Shown: positions 1 through 9,819, numbered from the stretch's first letter. The stretch is 64,000 bases of DNA from Nitrosomonas aestuarii (GCF_003046585.1 NZ_QAAE01000003.1:239921-303920); one strand, 5' to 3'. Notes: generated from the letters alone by a model not told the origin. Numbers and translations are program-made.

Positions 1-1
1 A

Positions 2-568
2 CAAGCTCAATTGGAGCCATGGATTCATGATCCTGATAACATCCATTCTGCCCTGGACCTTTGCACAGGATCGGGTTGTCTGGCCATCATAATGGCAGAT
101 GTATTTGAACAGGCCGAGATTGATGCAACAGATATTGCTTTAGACGCACTGGATGTTGCAAAAAAGAACGTTATGAATTATCACTTGCAAAAACGGGTTC
201 ATTTAATTGAATCTGATATGTTTACCGGCTTAACCGGCAAACAATATGATCTGATTGTCAGTAATCCACCTTATGTCAACGCCGAGTCAATGGCAGCGTT
301 GCCAGAGGAATACCGCCATGAGCCTTCTAATGCGTTGGCCAGCGGAATTGACGGACTGGATGCCACACGGCATATCTTATCCAATGCCGCCGATTATTTG
401 ACAGAATCTGGTTTACTGATTGTGGAAATCGGACACAACCGAGACGCCTTGTTAGCGGCTTTTCCACGGATACCGTTCACATGGCTGGAAACCAGCGCCG
501 GTGATGCGTTTGTTTTTTTATTGAGTCGCGATCAACTGGCGGCAGATGATCGCAAGTCAGGAAAGTAA
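2..568 (+). CDS. prmB: PrmB, 50S ribosomal protein L3 glutamine N5-methyltransferase (5' end outside window)
   Basis: The frame is open from the first bases of the window, so the N-terminus is missing. What remains is the class I SAM methyltransferase core: the SAM-binding loop DLCTGSGCLAI and the catalytic SNPPYVN motif (NPPY), which grips the target glutamine amide. The stretch after it (LPEEYRHEPSNALASG) is typical of PrmB rather than of PrmC/HemK, so the expected substrate is ribosomal protein L3 in the cytoplasm. The 3' end overlaps the 3' end of convergent rluB by 12 bases. No start can be judged here. The family is certain; the PrmB/PrmC split rests on that motif alone. Confidence 0.87.
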   Translation, partial: QAQLEPWIHDPDNIHSALDLCTGSGCLAIIMADVFEQAEIDATDIALDALDVAKKNVMNYHLQKRVHLIESDMFTGLTGKQYDLIVSNPPYVNAESMAALPEEYRHEPSNALASGIDGLDATRHILSNAADYLTESGLLIVEIGHNRDALLAAFPRIPFTWLETSAGDAFVFLLSRDQLAADDRKSGK

Positions 569-1378
569 ACTTAACAAACGTCTCGTTTCCTTTTCTTCAA
601 GTTCCAGCCACTTGCCGCGTTTTATTCTCGGGGGTAAATTGATCGGACCGAAACGCACCCGCATCAGTCGGCTGACCATGATCCCGAGTGATTCAAACAT
701 GCGTCGGACTTCACGATTCTTGCCTTCTTGCAATATCACGCGGTACCAGCGATTTATGCCTTCGCCGCCCTGTTCAGCAAGTTGACTGAAAGAAGCGGTG
801 CCGTCTTCCAACTGAATGCCTGTTGTCAACCGTGTAATCTGTTCGGTAGTCAATTCACCAATGATACGCACTGCATATTCCCGTTCTACTTCAAAACGCG
901 GATGCATCAAGCGGTTTGCCAGCGAACCGTCAGTGGTAAATATCAATAGACCGCTGGTATTAAAATCCAGACGACCGATCGCAATCCACTTAGAAGACTT
1001 AAGGTGGGGTAGTTTGTCAAAAACGGTTGGGCGGCCTTCCGGATCATTCCGACTGACAATTTCACCTTCCGGTTTGTGGTAAAGCAACACACGTGGTAAA
1101 CGTTCAGCCAGATCAAAGCGTATGACACGTTTATCAATTTGAACTCTGTCTTCCGAGCCGATGCGATCACCCAGAACAGCCACCCTGCCATTGATACTGA
1201 CACGACCTGAGGCAATCAGTGTTTCCATTTCTCGTCTCGAACCCAGCCCTTTTTGTGCTAAAAGTTTTTGCAGTTTATAAGTGGTTGCGGTGGCAACAGA
1301 AGAATCTTGTTTTGCAAATGCCGGAGTCCGCAAAGGCATTTTTCTTTTTGCTGGCCTGAATGGCTTGTTCGTAGACAT
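557..1378 (-). CDS. rluB: RluB, 23S rRNA pseudouridine synthase
   Basis: 273 residues. An N-terminal S4 RNA-binding domain (around residues 34-80, LQKLLAQKGLGSRREMETLI) is followed by an RsuA-family pseudouridine synthase domain. The catalytic aspartate lies in GRLDFNTSGLLIFTTDG. In the family the enzyme makes pseudouridine 2605 (E. coli numbering) of 23S rRNA. The basic N-terminal 30 residues and the GKNREVRRMFESLG motif fit RluB. It is convergent with prmB and lies 23 bases downstream of ybaB in the same direction, so it may be read with the dnaX-ybaB unit. RluE/RluF are less likely because of the length and S4 domain. Confidence 0.93.
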   Translation of the reverse strand: MSTNKPFRPAKRKMPLRTPAFAKQDSSVATATTYKLQKLLAQKGLGSRREMETLIASGRVSINGRVAVLGDRIGSEDRVQIDKRVIRFDLAERLPRVLLYHKPEGEIVSRNDPEGRPTVFDKLPHLKSSKWIAIGRLDFNTSGLLIFTTDGSLANRLMHPRFEVEREYAVRIIGELTTEQITRLTTGIQLEDGTASFSQLAEQGGEGINRWYRVILQEGKNREVRRMFESLGIMVSRLMRVRFGPINLPPRIKRGKWLELEEKETRRLLSLLS

Positions 1379-1401
1379 AGAATCGTGTTCTTATGCTTTG
1401 A

Positions 1402-1731
1402 TTAGAATGGCAGTTTCATGCCGGGTGGCAAACCCAGTCCGCCTGTCATCTCGGCCATTTTTTCCTGTGTTGTTGATTCAACACGGCGTACAGCATCATT
1501 GAATGCAGCTGCAATCAGGTCTTCCAGCATTTCCTTGTCATCGCCGTCACCGACCAGGCTGTCGTCAATATGTATGCTTTTAACATCGTGACGGCAGGTC
1601 ATTACGACTTTGACCATGCCTGCGCCAGACTGCCCTTCGACTTCCAGAACAGCCAGTTTTTCTTGCATCTGTTTCATGCTTTCCTGAACTTGTTGGGCTT
1701 GTTTCATCATGTTTGCCAGATTAGCCTTCAT
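1402..1731 (-). CDS. YbaB/EbfC family nucleoid-associated protein
   Basis: 109 residues, the usual family length. The N-terminal half is a long amphipathic helix ([20 protein letters not shown]) and the C-terminus has the typical [13 protein letters not shown] tail. YbaB proteins are small dimeric DNA-binding proteins associated with the nucleoid. The gene follows dnaX by 13 bases on the same strand, the classic dnaX-ybaB(-recR) arrangement of Proteobacteria, so the two are almost surely cotranscribed. Here rluB rather than recR comes next. Confidence 0.94.
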   Translation of the reverse strand: MKANLANMMKQAQQVQESMKQMQEKLAVLEVEGQSGAGMVKVVMTCRHDVKSIHIDDSLVGDGDDKEMLEDLIAAAFNDAVRRVESTTQEKMAEMTGGLGLPPGMKLPF

Positions 1732-1744
1732 GCTTGAATCTCCT

Positions 1745-3382
1745 TTAATTTTGAATAGGTTTAATTGATGATTCTATGATTTTCGCATCGAAACTGTCTA
1801 CCAATTCCTGCACAATCGGATCTTTTTCGATTGCTGCTATCGCCTTTGCCTGTTTTGTTTCGTTTTCTATTTGTTGTATAGCAACCGGTGTCATGCCGGT
1901 AATACTGCCAATAGCAAAGTTGAGAGAAACGGGCTTGCAAAAGTGTACGTCCAGCGCGGTCTGTATTGCATGCTGGTATTTTTTATCGAGCAGGTGTTTG
2001 TGTACTTCCGGAACAAATAATTCAATCTTATCATGGGTTAAGATATTTGCCTCACTGTGTTGCGCCAGCATTTTCGCCATACCGGTCAAATTCAGCTGTT
2101 TGACCAGATCGGGCCAGTTCTGTAAGGATCCTGTGGAAGATATGTGTTGGTCAGCCAAGGATTCTGTGGTTTTTTTTTGTTTTGTAGAGATGACTGCATT
2201 ACTCTTTGTATGGGTAAATTCATGTGCCGTGCTTGTTGCTGGGGCATTTTGCACGGTGTGTGATTGTTGCAGTGATGAGTGCGATGTAACCAGATTATCT
2301 GGCGCAAAAGTCAGCATACGTATTAACGTCATAGTAAAACCGGCGTATTCATCTGGTGCCAGACTTAAATCATTACGTCCGTGCAGCGCTATTTGATAAA
2401 ACAGTTGTATATCATCCGGAGCAAATATTTTGGCCAGCGAGAAAATCTGCTGGTGGTCCGGCATTTCGTTATCAATTGCCTGATGTACCGTTTGTGCGAG
2501 TGCAATGCGATGTAATATTGCTGCCAGATCCTGCAGCGCAGATTCAAATGAAAGACACAACATTTCCATTTCGTCAGCAAGCGATAGCATCTGCTGTCCA
2601 TTTTTTGCTGCGAGTGCTGTGAGTATGTCATAGAGATAGCGTTTATCAATGGCACCCAGCATATCGCGAACCGTACTTTCAGTTACCTTGCCGTCCCCAA
2701 AAGCGATCGCTTGATCCAGAATGCTAAGAGCATCCCGCATACTACCTTGAGCGGCTTGTGCAATAAGTGCCAACGAAACACTATCCGCAGGAATTTCTTC
2801 CAAAGCCAAGATATTTCTCAGATGTTCCGAAATAAGGGGAGGCGGGATATGCTTCAAATTAAACTGCAAACAGCGGGAAAGGACGGTAACGGGAATTTTT
2901 TGCGGATCTGTCGTCGCCAGCACGAATTTAACATGCGCAGGAGGCTCTTCCAGGGTTTTCAGCATGGCATTGAATGCTGACTTGGAGAGCATGTGTACTT
3001 CATCGATAATGTAAATTTTGAAACGGGCATTGGTGGGCGCATAAAGTGCATTCTCCAATAAATCCCGCATGTTATCGACTTGTGTATTGGATGCGGCATC
3101 AAGCTCGATCAAGTCAATAAAATGTCCGTCATCAATTTGCATGCAGACCGCACAATTTCCACATGGTGTGGATGTCACACCTTTTTCACAATTCAGTGCC
3201 TTGGCAAGAATACGTGCTACTGTTGTTTTTCCCACACCCCGTGTACCAGTAAATAGGTAGGCATGATGTAACCGGTTCTGCTCCAGTGCATTCGTTAATG
3301 CTCTTACAACGTGATCCTGTCCGGTTAACTCGGAAAAGGTTTTGGGTCGCCATTTTCGTGCAAGGACTTGTGATTGAGACAC
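1745..3382 (-). CDS. dnaX: DnaX, DNA polymerase III gamma/tau subunit
   Basis: 545 residues. AAA+ clamp-loader ATPase: Walker A GTRGVGKT at residues 46-53, a four-cysteine zinc site (C65, C74, C77, C80), Walker B/DEVH (IIDEVHML, about 124-131) and the sensor-1 region around VLATTDPQK. Domain III follows, then a linker rich in T, S and K and a tau-type C-terminal domain, so the full-length product is tau, which couples polymerase and helicase at the fork. A run of nine A lies in the linker at codons 402-405 and could yield a shorter gamma form (entered separately). A -10-like TATAAT lies about 45 bases upstream of the start. It leads the dnaX-ybaB unit. Confidence 0.97.
   Translation of the reverse strand: MSQSQVLARKWRPKTFSELTGQDHVVRALTNALEQNRLHHAYLFTGTRGVGKTTVARILAKALNCEKGVTSTPCGNCAVCMQIDDGHFIDLIELDAASNTQVDNMRDLLENALYAPTNARFKIYIIDEVHMLSKSAFNAMLKTLEEPPAHVKFVLATTDPQKIPVTVLSRCLQFNLKHIPPPLISEHLRNILALEEIPADSVSLALIAQAAQGSMRDALSILDQAIAFGDGKVTESTVRDMLGAIDKRYLYDILTALAAKNGQQMLSLADEMEMLCLSFESALQDLAAILHRIALAQTVHQAIDNEMPDHQQIFSLAKIFAPDDIQLFYQIALHGRNDLSLAPDEYAGFTMTLIRMLTFAPDNLVTSHSSLQQSHTVQNAPATSTAHEFTHTKSNAVISTKQKKTTESLADQHISSTGSLQNWPDLVKQLNLTGMAKMLAQHSEANILTHDKIELFVPEVHKHLLDKKYQHAIQTALDVHFCKPVSLNFAIGSITGMTPVAIQQIENETKQAKAIAAIEKDPIVQELVDSFDAKIIESSIKPIQN
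2170..2178 (-). other. A9 slippery run in dnaX, candidate gamma-producing slippage site
   Basis: On the coding strand codons 402-405 read CAA AAA AAA ACC, giving nine A in a row inside the flexible linker between clamp-loader domain III and the tau-specific part. Adding one A, or a -1 shift, leads to TGA within seven codons after the run, for a product of about 410 residues, close to the 431-residue gamma of E. coli. Losing one A gives about 25 extra codons before TGA. Thermus dnaX is known to use a nine-A run in this way. That slippage happens here is an inference. Confidence 0.45.
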
Positions 3383-3425
3383 GATCTTATTAAATTTTCT
3401 GAATATAATGATGCGCTAAATGTAT

Positions 3426-3431
3426 ATTATA
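3426..3431 (-). promoter_or_regulatory. Candidate -10 box for dnaX
   Basis: On the minus strand a perfect TATAAT lies 45-50 bases upstream of the dnaX ATG. No good -35 element is visible at 16-18 bases spacing (CTGCTC-like), so this is only a partial sigma-70 match in an AT-rich stretch. Confidence 0.33.
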
Positions 3432-3550
3432 GCAGGTGAATTAACTACGAGCAGGTTGTCCAAAAGGCGCGCGATCCACTGCAGGGTAACTTATTCTGAA
3501 AAGGCGTAATAAAAACGGAACAAGAAATTTCAATTGAAGCTTATCAGGGT

Positions 3551-3646
3551 GGCGAGCCAGACCCCCGGCACTTGCAAAAAATAGCTGTGGCTGCTTCCTT
3601 CCGGACCTGACCAGATTCGCTACTTTGCAATGCGGGGAGGCCCGCC
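3551..3646 (-). ncRNA. ffs: 4.5S / small bacterial SRP RNA
   Basis: The minus strand carries the near-invariant SRP apical domain (GTCAGGTCCGGAAGGAAGCA), which binds Ffh. It is flanked by complementary arms: GGCGGGCCTCCCCGCA at the 5' side and TGCCGGGGG...GGCTCGCC at the 3' side close into one long hairpin of about 96 nt, the size of the short SRP RNA. It acts in cotranslational targeting with Ffh and FtsY. Gene position beside dnaX is common in Betaproteobacteria. Exact ends are estimated from the pairing. Confidence 0.92.
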
Positions 3647-3675
3647 ATTGGATAACAGTTTTTACAGGAAGCGTG

Positions 3676-3703
3676 AGTATACCAGTACACGAACTGCAAA
3701 CAA
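3676..3703 (-). promoter_or_regulatory. Candidate sigma-70 promoter of the SRP RNA gene
   Basis: On the minus strand TTGTTT (3698-3703) and TATACT (3676-3681) are separated by 16 bases and sit about 30 bases upstream of the SRP RNA 5' end. Placement and -10 are good, the -35 is weak. Confidence 0.45.
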
Positions 3704-3985
3704 AGCGCTTTCCAGAATTTATGCAATGTTACAAGGCTTAAATGTCATAGAAGGCGTTATACTTCGAATTTGTTCATTGATCCTGTCAAATAACAAATAA
3801 TTATTAGTTTTTTTCAATATTGATCTGTGTCTTTCCGGAATCCGTAACCTCTATGGCGGGAATCGTTAATGAAGATGTAATTTTGTACTTCGTGAAGATT
3901 GGGCCAAAATATGCATCTTCTGAACATTCGGTGGATGTTCGGCAGTTTTTAATTTGTAAATATCTCGTCTTTGGTAAAAAACCGT

Positions 3986-4138
3986 TTAATTTTTATATTC
4001 ACTAATTCGCTCTTGGGCATCGATGTAACTTGACTGAGTTGGCACTACTGTTTCTTCCTTCTTTGAACTATATGATATACAACCACCTAGCCCTATGAAT
4101 ATTGCTACTGGAATTATAAATAATTTTAAGTTTTTCAT
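3986..4138 (-). CDS. Small putative lipoprotein, 50 residues
   Basis: On the minus strand, ATG at 4138 is preceded by AAGGAC five bases upstream, a good ribosome binding site. The product starts with a charged n-region (MKNLK) and a hydrophobic core, and has a lipobox ending GLGGC at residues 16-20, followed by a short polar mature part of about 30 residues (SYSSKKEETVVPTQSS...). It is therefore predicted to be exported and lipid-anchored. I do not recognise a family. The opposite-strand ORF here lacks such signals. Length and lipobox resemble the tiny entericidin-like or unknown lipoproteins common in this bacterial group. Confidence 0.62.
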   Translation of the reverse strand: MKNLKLFIIPVAIFIGLGGCISYSSKKEETVVPTQSSYIDAQERISEYKN

Positions 4139-4459
4139 GGGTTGTCCTTTGCAAATATTGATCAAGCGAGGTTTATTTAAGAATAAATTGCTCTATTGAT
4201 ATGCTGCCTTATTTAGTGCGGTAAGAAATTCTACGACACTGCTGCACTATATAATAAAATATTTTGAAATAACAACGTGATAGTAATCGTCAAGGGAAAC
4301 GAATGTTATTCTTCAGTGAGGTTCTATCGAGATTTGACATTTTTTGGTAAGACTGTGTAGCTATTTGCATAAGCATGAAAATAAAGCCTGCCATGAATTA
4401 TAACTATCGTAACTTAATTTTTTTAAATAGTCAGTTGGACCAGATAGGATTGCAAACCA
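4139..4459. other. Intergenic region with a candidate promoter for the nuclease gene
   Basis: AT-rich, no supportable ORF. On the plus strand TTGACA (4334-4339) is followed after 18 bases by TAGCTA (4358-4363), about 100 bases before the downstream gene; the -35 is perfect, the -10 poor. A TATAAT at 4250-4255 has no good -35. AGGA at 4446-4449 is the ribosome binding site of the next gene. Confidence 0.35.
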
Positions 4460-5917
4460 TTGAATGACAGTATGACAGTCAGTAATAATCCCAATCTTTA
4501 TTTAATCAAACCCAGTGATGCGACAACCTGGGTGTCCTGCAAAAGACGCACTTGGCTCGATCTGCATCAGGCAGTTAACCATGATGCAGATCCATTCAAT
4601 CAGCTATTATTTAATGCCGGACTGCAGCACGAAACCAATATATTGGCCAAATTACAGTCAAAGCATGAGGTGTATCGTGCAGCCACTTTCGAACATACGC
4701 AAGCGTTAATGCAACAGGGCGTAGCCGTCATTTATCAGGCTCGATTGATTGATCATGAACTTGGTCTGGTGGGTTATCCTGATTTTTTGATTCGTCATGA
4801 ATGTGGGGAATATCAGGCGGCTGATGCCAAACTGTCACAAAAAGAAAACAAAAAGGCGCTGCAGATTCAACTGGGTCTGTATCGTCGGTTGCTGGCCGGT
4901 CAATTACCGGCCATTGTATTTCTTGGAGATGGACGTATAGCAAATATTGGCGACGAAATCGATTCGCTTGTTGATGCGTTTATTAACGACATGCGGCGGT
5001 TACGTGAACAACATGAGCAGCCGGTCGTACGGTATAGCCATAGCAAATGCCGTATTTGTCCTTATTTTTCGCATTGTCGTCCACAATTTGACATTATGGA
5101 GGATATCTCATTGCTCTATGGCGTGCACGGACACACAGCCGAACATCTAGCTCAGAATGGTATTGAAACTATCTCACAACTTGCCACACAAAATGCCGAA
5201 GATATTCCGGATATGCCGCATCTGACCAGTCTGAAACGAAAACAGCGTGTCATCCTGCAGGCTCGCTCTTTTCTTAACGATGAATTATTTCAACTAAATA
5301 AAGTAACACTTCCTGCGGGCACCTGGATTCATTTCGATATTGAAGATAATCCACTGACGTCTACACGCGAACGGCATGTTTATTTATGGGGTCTGCTGAT
5401 ACCACCCTATACTCGTAATGATTTTGACTACATATGGACTGATGATGAAACACAGGACTATAACGGTTGGCTGTTATTTCTGGAAAAAATAGAACTTTAT
5501 CGTACGCGTTATACCTCGCTTATTCTCGCCCATTATTCAAATCATGAAAAAAACACGATTAAAAAATATGCAGAACGCTACGGCATGGATAAGCATGCTA
5601 CCGTGCAATGGTTGCTGGGACAGCACGACGAAGATACACCATTATTTGACATGCAGAGACCGGTCATGGATAACCTTATACTGCCATTACAAGGCTACGG
5701 TTTAAAGGATATCTGCAAACACCCCGGGTTGGTTAATTTTCAATGGCAAAATCAAGAATCTGGTTCTCAATGGTCCGTAGTACAATTCAATCATTTTTTG
5801 AAAACTACCGAGACACAAAAAAAACAGCGGTTAAAAGTTGAAATACTTGGCTATAATCGCGATGATGTATTGGCTACGCGCAAACTGGAAGTGTGGTTGC
5901 GGAATCATTTTACGTGA
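4460..5917 (+). CDS. TM0106-type RecB/Cas4-like nuclease with C-terminal RNase H-like domain
   Basis: 485 residues. The N-terminal half looks like a PD-(D/E)XK nuclease of the RecB/Cas4 type. It has an LVGYPDFLIR...ADAKLSQ segment (D and K of the core), a QIQLGLYRRLL motif-IV-like helix and a cysteine group C-x2-C-x5-C (CRICPYFSHC, about residue 195-205) as used for an Fe-S cluster in Cas4 and AddB. A short helix-hairpin-helix-like part (GIETISQLA) follows, then an RNase H-like 3'-5' exonuclease domain beginning WIHFDIEDNP with a late NRDDV. The TTG start is chosen because AGGA lies 10 bases upstream; an ATG at 4472 is further from it. It stands alone, with no CRISPR or cas neighbours. Its biological role is unknown; DNA repair or processing is inferred. 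Confidence 0.82.
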   Translation: MNDSMTVSNNPNLYLIKPSDATTWVSCKRRTWLDLHQAVNHDADPFNQLLFNAGLQHETNILAKLQSKHEVYRAATFEHTQALMQQGVAVIYQARLIDHELGLVGYPDFLIRHECGEYQAADAKLSQKENKKALQIQLGLYRRLLAGQLPAIVFLGDGRIANIGDEIDSLVDAFINDMRRLREQHEQPVVRYSHSKCRICPYFSHCRPQFDIMEDISLLYGVHGHTAEHLAQNGIETISQLATQNAEDIPDMPHLTSLKRKQRVILQARSFLNDELFQLNKVTLPAGTWIHFDIEDNPLTSTRERHVYLWGLLIPPYTRNDFDYIWTDDETQDYNGWLLFLEKIELYRTRYTSLILAHYSNHEKNTIKKYAERYGMDKHATVQWLLGQHDEDTPLFDMQRPVMDNLILPLQGYGLKDICKHPGLVNFQWQNQESGSQWSVVQFNHFLKTTETQKKQRLKVEILGYNRDDVLATRKLEVWLRNHFT

Positions 5918-6423
5918 CAGAGCGAATCCATTTGCAGTAAAAAAAGTAAATTATTGTTGCAAACATTTTTTGAACGGTTAGAAGCCAAGCTGGCTTAACG
6001 AGCGCGGCGCATAATATGCCGAATAAGAAGTTGAACAATAAGTATTTAAACTTGTTTTTAACCTCGCAATGGCGACGCAGACAGTTCTTCAGCAGCTTGT
6101 TAGCTTGGAATAGATGATCGTCACTTCGTACTTTTATTCAATTCTGCCAGCACTGCAACTCAAAATCAGGTGCGTTGCTGGCATTCTTGGCATATGCATT
6201 TCATTCTTCTTATGGTGGAATCTCATGAAACAACATTGAATATAGGATTATCAGTTCCAAATTAGCATAAATTTAATTGTGCCCCATTTTAAAATTTAAT
6301 AAGGGTTCCATCCGAAATTTGCTGCGAAAACTGCTGTCTAAAAAAAGACTATGGCTATTTCTTAATCGTACTTTATGTAATAATTTAACGTTACATAATC
6401 AAATTAAATCCATAAATTGTAAG
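5918..6423 (+). other. Leader/intergenic region before leuC
   Basis: About 500 bases without a convincing gene. It holds a short hairpin (AAGCCA-agc-TGGCTT, 5982-5996) and an imperfect palindrome around CGGCGCATAATATGCCG just after it, either of which could end transcription of the nuclease gene, although no T tract follows. The frame of leuC is open upstream to 6277, but the translated segment has no resemblance to LeuC. I see no leucine-rich leader peptide or clear promoter. Confidence 0.4.
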
Positions 6424-7836
6424 ATGATGCAAACGTTATACGATAAGCTTTGGGAACAGCATGTTGTCCATACTGAATTAGATAGTGCGAACAGCACCAC
6501 GCTGCTTTATATCGATCGCCACCTGGTCCATGAGGTAACCAGTCCGCAGGCGTTTGAGAGTTTGAAGATAGCCGGGCGTAAGCCCTGGCGAATAAATTCA
6601 ATACTTGCAGTGGCTGATCATAATGTGCCCACAACAGATCGAGACCAGGGCATCCACGATCCAGTTTCACGTTTGCAGGTTGAAACGCTTGATCAAAATT
6701 GTGATGAACTGGGCATTACCGAATTTAAGATGGATGATTTGCGTCAAGGAATTGTGCATGTTATCGGTCCGGAACAGGGCGCTACGTTACCTGGCATGAC
6801 AGTGGTTTGCGGTGATTCACATACCAGTACACATGGTGCTTTTGGCTGTCTTGCTTTTGGGATTGGGACATCTGAAGTGGAACATGTTCTGGCAACGCAG
6901 TGCCTGTTGACAAAAAAATCTATGGCCATGCGAATCGTGGTTGACGGCAAGCTTGGACTGGGGGTGACCGCTAAGGATATTGCGCTGGCAATTATTGGCG
7001 AGATTGGCACTGCTGGGGGGACGGGCTATGCAATTGAATTTACGGGCAGCGCGATTCAGGCGCTCACGATGGAAGGGCGCATGACCTTATGCAACATGGC
7101 GATTGAAGCCGGAGCGCGAGCAGGCATGGTGGCGGTTGATGAAACGACCATTGAATATATCAAAGGAAGACCATTCGCTCCGCAAGGTGAGTTGTTGGAA
7201 AAAGCGATTACTTATTGGCGCACACTACATAGCGACCCGGATGCCATTTTTGATAAAACGCTTACTTTAAATGCTGCCAGTATTCGTCCACAGGTCACTT
7301 GGGGAACCTCTCCTGAAATGGTTACAACGGTTGACGGTTTTGTACCTGATCCTGCGAACGTTGCTGATTCGGTCAAACGTCAGGATATGGAACAAGCACT
7401 CAATTATATGGGCTTACAGCCAAATACACCGATTCAGTCCATAACGCTCGATAAAGTATTTATTGGGTCGTGTACAAATTCGAGAATTGAAGATTTGCGT
7501 GCGGCGGCAGATGTGGTCAAAGGAAAGCATGTTGCTTCGACAATCAAATTGGCGTTGGTTGTGCCAGGTTCTGGACTGGTCAAACACCAGGCGGAAAAAG
7601 AAGGTCTGGATAAGGTTTTTCAGACAGCCGGTTTCGAATGGCGCGAGCCTGGTTGTTCTATGTGTCTGGCAATGAATGATGATCGATTGAGTAAAGGCGA
7701 ACGCTGTGCCTCAACTTCCAATCGCAATTTTGAAGGACGGCAAGGGCCAGGTGGCCGTACGCATCTGGTCAGCCCTGCAATGGCTGCCGCAGCAGCTATT
7801 GCAGGGCATTTTGTCGATGTAAGAGAAATCGATTAA
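6424..7836 (+). CDS. leuC: LeuC, 3-isopropylmalate dehydratase large subunit
   Basis: 470 residues from ATG 6424. That start matches the family N-terminus ([13 protein letters not shown]); an ATG at 6427 is equally possible. Aconitase-family enzyme that with LeuD isomerises 2- to 3-isopropylmalate in leucine synthesis. The iron-sulfur ligands are visible in [12 protein letters not shown] and in [25 protein letters not shown] and the C-terminal [20 protein letters not shown] are also diagnostic. First gene of the leuC-entericidin-leuD-leuB cluster. Confidence 0.97.
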   Translation: MMQTLYDKLWEQHVVHTELDSANSTTLLYIDRHLVHEVTSPQAFESLKIAGRKPWRINSILAVADHNVPTTDRDQGIHDPVSRLQVETLDQNCDELGITEFKMDDLRQGIVHVIGPEQGATLPGMTVVCGDSHTSTHGAFGCLAFGIGTSEVEHVLATQCLLTKKSMAMRIVVDGKLGLGVTAKDIALAIIGEIGTAGGTGYAIEFTGSAIQALTMEGRMTLCNMAIEAGARAGMVAVDETTIEYIKGRPFAPQGELLEKAITYWRTLHSDPDAIFDKTLTLNAASIRPQVTWGTSPEMVTTVDGFVPDPANVADSVKRQDMEQALNYMGLQPNTPIQSITLDKVFIGSCTNSRIEDLRAAADVVKGKHVASTIKLALVVPGSGLVKHQAEKEGLDKVFQTAGFEWREPGCSMCLAMNDDRLSKGERCASTSNRNFEGRQGPGGRTHLVSPAMAAAAAIAGHFVDVREID

Positions 7837-7876
7837 TCAATCGATGAAATGTTATTATTTTTTAATGAGGAAAATC

Positions 7877-8005
7877 ATGAAAACATTATCAATAGTGATG
7901 ATTGCAGCTGCCGCTTCTTTATATCTGTCAGCTTGCAATACGATATCGGGTTTTGGTAAGGATATTCAAAAAGGTGGTGAAGCAATTGAACGAACAGCAG
8001 AATAA
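7877..8005 (+). CDS. Entericidin A/B family lipoprotein
   Basis: 42 residues. ATG at 7877 follows a strong GAGGAA site. Signal sequence MKTLSIVMIAAAASLYLSAC has a lipobox LSAC with cysteine at residue 20. The mature part NTISGFGKDIQKGGEAIERT is the entericidin pattern (NT..G.GKDI..GG..IE). Entericidins are tiny outer-membrane-directed lipoproteins, in E. coli linked to stress-induced lysis. The gene sits between leuC and leuD, 40 and 10 bases from them, and is surely cotranscribed; this placement recurs in Betaproteobacteria. What it does in the leu operon is unknown. Confidence 0.92.
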   Translation: MKTLSIVMIAAAASLYLSACNTISGFGKDIQKGGEAIERTAE

Positions 8006-8015
8006 AATTTAGCTA

Positions 8016-8654
8016 ATGGAGACATTTCAAGCATTTGAGGGACTCGTAGCACCGCTGGATCGTGCTAATGTGGATACCGATGCCATTATTCCAAAACAAT
8101 TTCTGAAATCGATCAAACGTTCTGGGTTTGGACAGTACCTATTCGACGAATGGCGTTATCTGGATCACGGCGAACCGGGTATGGATGTCACGCAGCGCCA
8201 TCTGAATCCTGGATTTGTTCTGAATCAACCACGTTACCAGTCTGCACAAATTTTGCTGGCACGAAGCAATTTTGGATGCGGTTCAAGTCGAGAGCATGCT
8301 CCATGGGCACTACAGGATTATGGCTTTAAAGTTATTATTGCACCGAGCTTTGCAGACATCTTTTTTAACAACTGCTTTAAGATTGGATTGCTGCCCATTA
8401 TTTTGGATAGGTTAATCATGGACCAGCTGTTTCGCGAAGTAATTGAAACGATGGGTTATACATTAAAGGTCGATCTGCAGACGCAATTGCTGATTACGCC
8501 AGATGGTGAACAATTTACTTTTAACGTGGATGCATTTCGCCGGCACTGCTTGTTAAATGGTCTGGATGAAATCGGGTTGACGTTGCAACAAACCGATAAA
8601 ATCAAGCAATTTGAACAAAGGCATCGTGAAGAGCAGCCTTGGCTTTTTACGTAA
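8016..8654 (+). CDS. leuD: LeuD, 3-isopropylmalate dehydratase small subunit
   Basis: 212 residues, normal length. Swivelling domain of the isopropylmalate isomerase, partner of LeuC. Diagnostic are [19 protein letters not shown] near the N-terminus, the [14 protein letters not shown] motif around residue 90 and [15 protein letters not shown] after it. It starts 10 bases after the entericidin stop. Confidence 0.97.
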   Translation: METFQAFEGLVAPLDRANVDTDAIIPKQFLKSIKRSGFGQYLFDEWRYLDHGEPGMDVTQRHLNPGFVLNQPRYQSAQILLARSNFGCGSSREHAPWALQDYGFKVIIAPSFADIFFNNCFKIGLLPIILDRLIMDQLFREVIETMGYTLKVDLQTQLLITPDGEQFTFNVDAFRRHCLLNGLDEIGLTLQQTDKIKQFEQRHREEQPWLFT

Positions 8655-8684
8655 ATATGTAAAAATAATAATGAAACAACAACT

Positions 8685-9746
8685 ATGAAAATTGCAGTCT
8701 TGGCAGGTGATGGTATAGGGCCGGAAATTATTGCACAGGCAGTGCGAGTACTGGATGTATTAAAAAAAGATGGTCTTGATATTGAAATTGAGCACGGCTT
8801 GATAGGAGGCTGTGCCGTCGATGTATCCGGTGAACCCTATCCTGACGCCACTCATCAACTGGCTGCGCAAGCAGATGCGATACTGCTCGGCGCGGTAGGT
8901 GGACCCAAATACGATGCCTTGCCCCGAGCTCTGCGACCCGAAAGAGGACTGCTTGCTATTCGCAAAGCGTTGGGTTTGTTTGCCAATTTACGTCCTGCAA
9001 TACTTTATTCAGAACTTTCAGAAGCATCCAGCTTAAAAGCTGAAGTGGTTGCTGGACTCGATATTCTGATTGTTAGGGAATTAACCGGCGATATTTACTT
9101 TGGTGATCCGCGCGGTATAGAAACCCGTGATGGACAACGTGTTGGGTTCAACACTATGATTTATAATGAATCTGAAATACAACGCATCGCACATGTTGCT
9201 TTTCAGGCCGCACAAAAAAGAAATCATAAGTTAACCTCGGTTGATAAAATGAATGTTCTTGAGTGCACCCAGCTATGGCGCAATGTCGTGGAAGAAGTTA
9301 GTAACGAATATCCGGATGTCACGCTCTCGCATATGTTGGTGGATAATGCAGCCATGCAATTAGTCCGTGATCCTAAACAATTTGACGTGATAGTAACTGG
9401 AAACATGTTTGGCGATATTTTGTCTGATGAAGCTTCCATGCTGACTGGTTCAATTGGCATGCTACCTTCTGCTTCGCTGGATAGTAATAATAAAGGTTTG
9501 TACGAGCCGATTCATGGTTCGGCGCCGGATATCGCAGGTCAGAATATCGCAAATCCGCTGGCAACCATTCTTTCCGTTGCGATGATGATGCGCTATACAT
9601 TTAATCTGGAGCAAGCAGCGCAACGCATAGAAAATGCGGTCAAAAAAGTTCTGGCACAGGGACTGCGCACACGAGATATTGTAAGTCAGGGGACACATGT
9701 TTTAGGAACAAGAGAGATGGGTGATGCAGTGTTGTCAAACTTATAA
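8685..9746 (+). CDS. leuB: LeuB, 3-isopropylmalate dehydrogenase
   Basis: 353 residues. NAD-dependent oxidative decarboxylase, third step of the leucine branch. Visible are the N-terminal GDGIGPEI, the substrate-binding arginines in [21 protein letters not shown], the [10 protein letters not shown] loop, the metal-binding aspartates in [15 protein letters not shown] and the NAD site [18 protein letters not shown]. Thirty bases after leuD, in the same operon. Confidence 0.97.
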   Translation: MKIAVLAGDGIGPEIIAQAVRVLDVLKKDGLDIEIEHGLIGGCAVDVSGEPYPDATHQLAAQADAILLGAVGGPKYDALPRALRPERGLLAIRKALGLFANLRPAILYSELSEASSLKAEVVAGLDILIVRELTGDIYFGDPRGIETRDGQRVGFNTMIYNESEIQRIAHVAFQAAQKRNHKLTSVDKMNVLECTQLWRNVVEEVSNEYPDVTLSHMLVDNAAMQLVRDPKQFDVIVTGNMFGDILSDEASMLTGSIGMLPSASLDSNNKGLYEPIHGSAPDIAGQNIANPLATILSVAMMMRYTFNLEQAAQRIENAVKKVLAQGLRTRDIVSQGTHVLGTREMGDAVLSNL

Positions 9747-9819
9747 ATCAATAAGTCAAATAATAATTAATTTTTCAAAAGATCAATATATTTTTATATT
9801 CAAAAATTATAGGTAAGCA

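Noticed and set aside
3820..4005. Plus-strand ORF opposite the small lipoprotein
   Set aside because: It lacks a ribosome site. The minus strand has a lipobox and good start in the same place.
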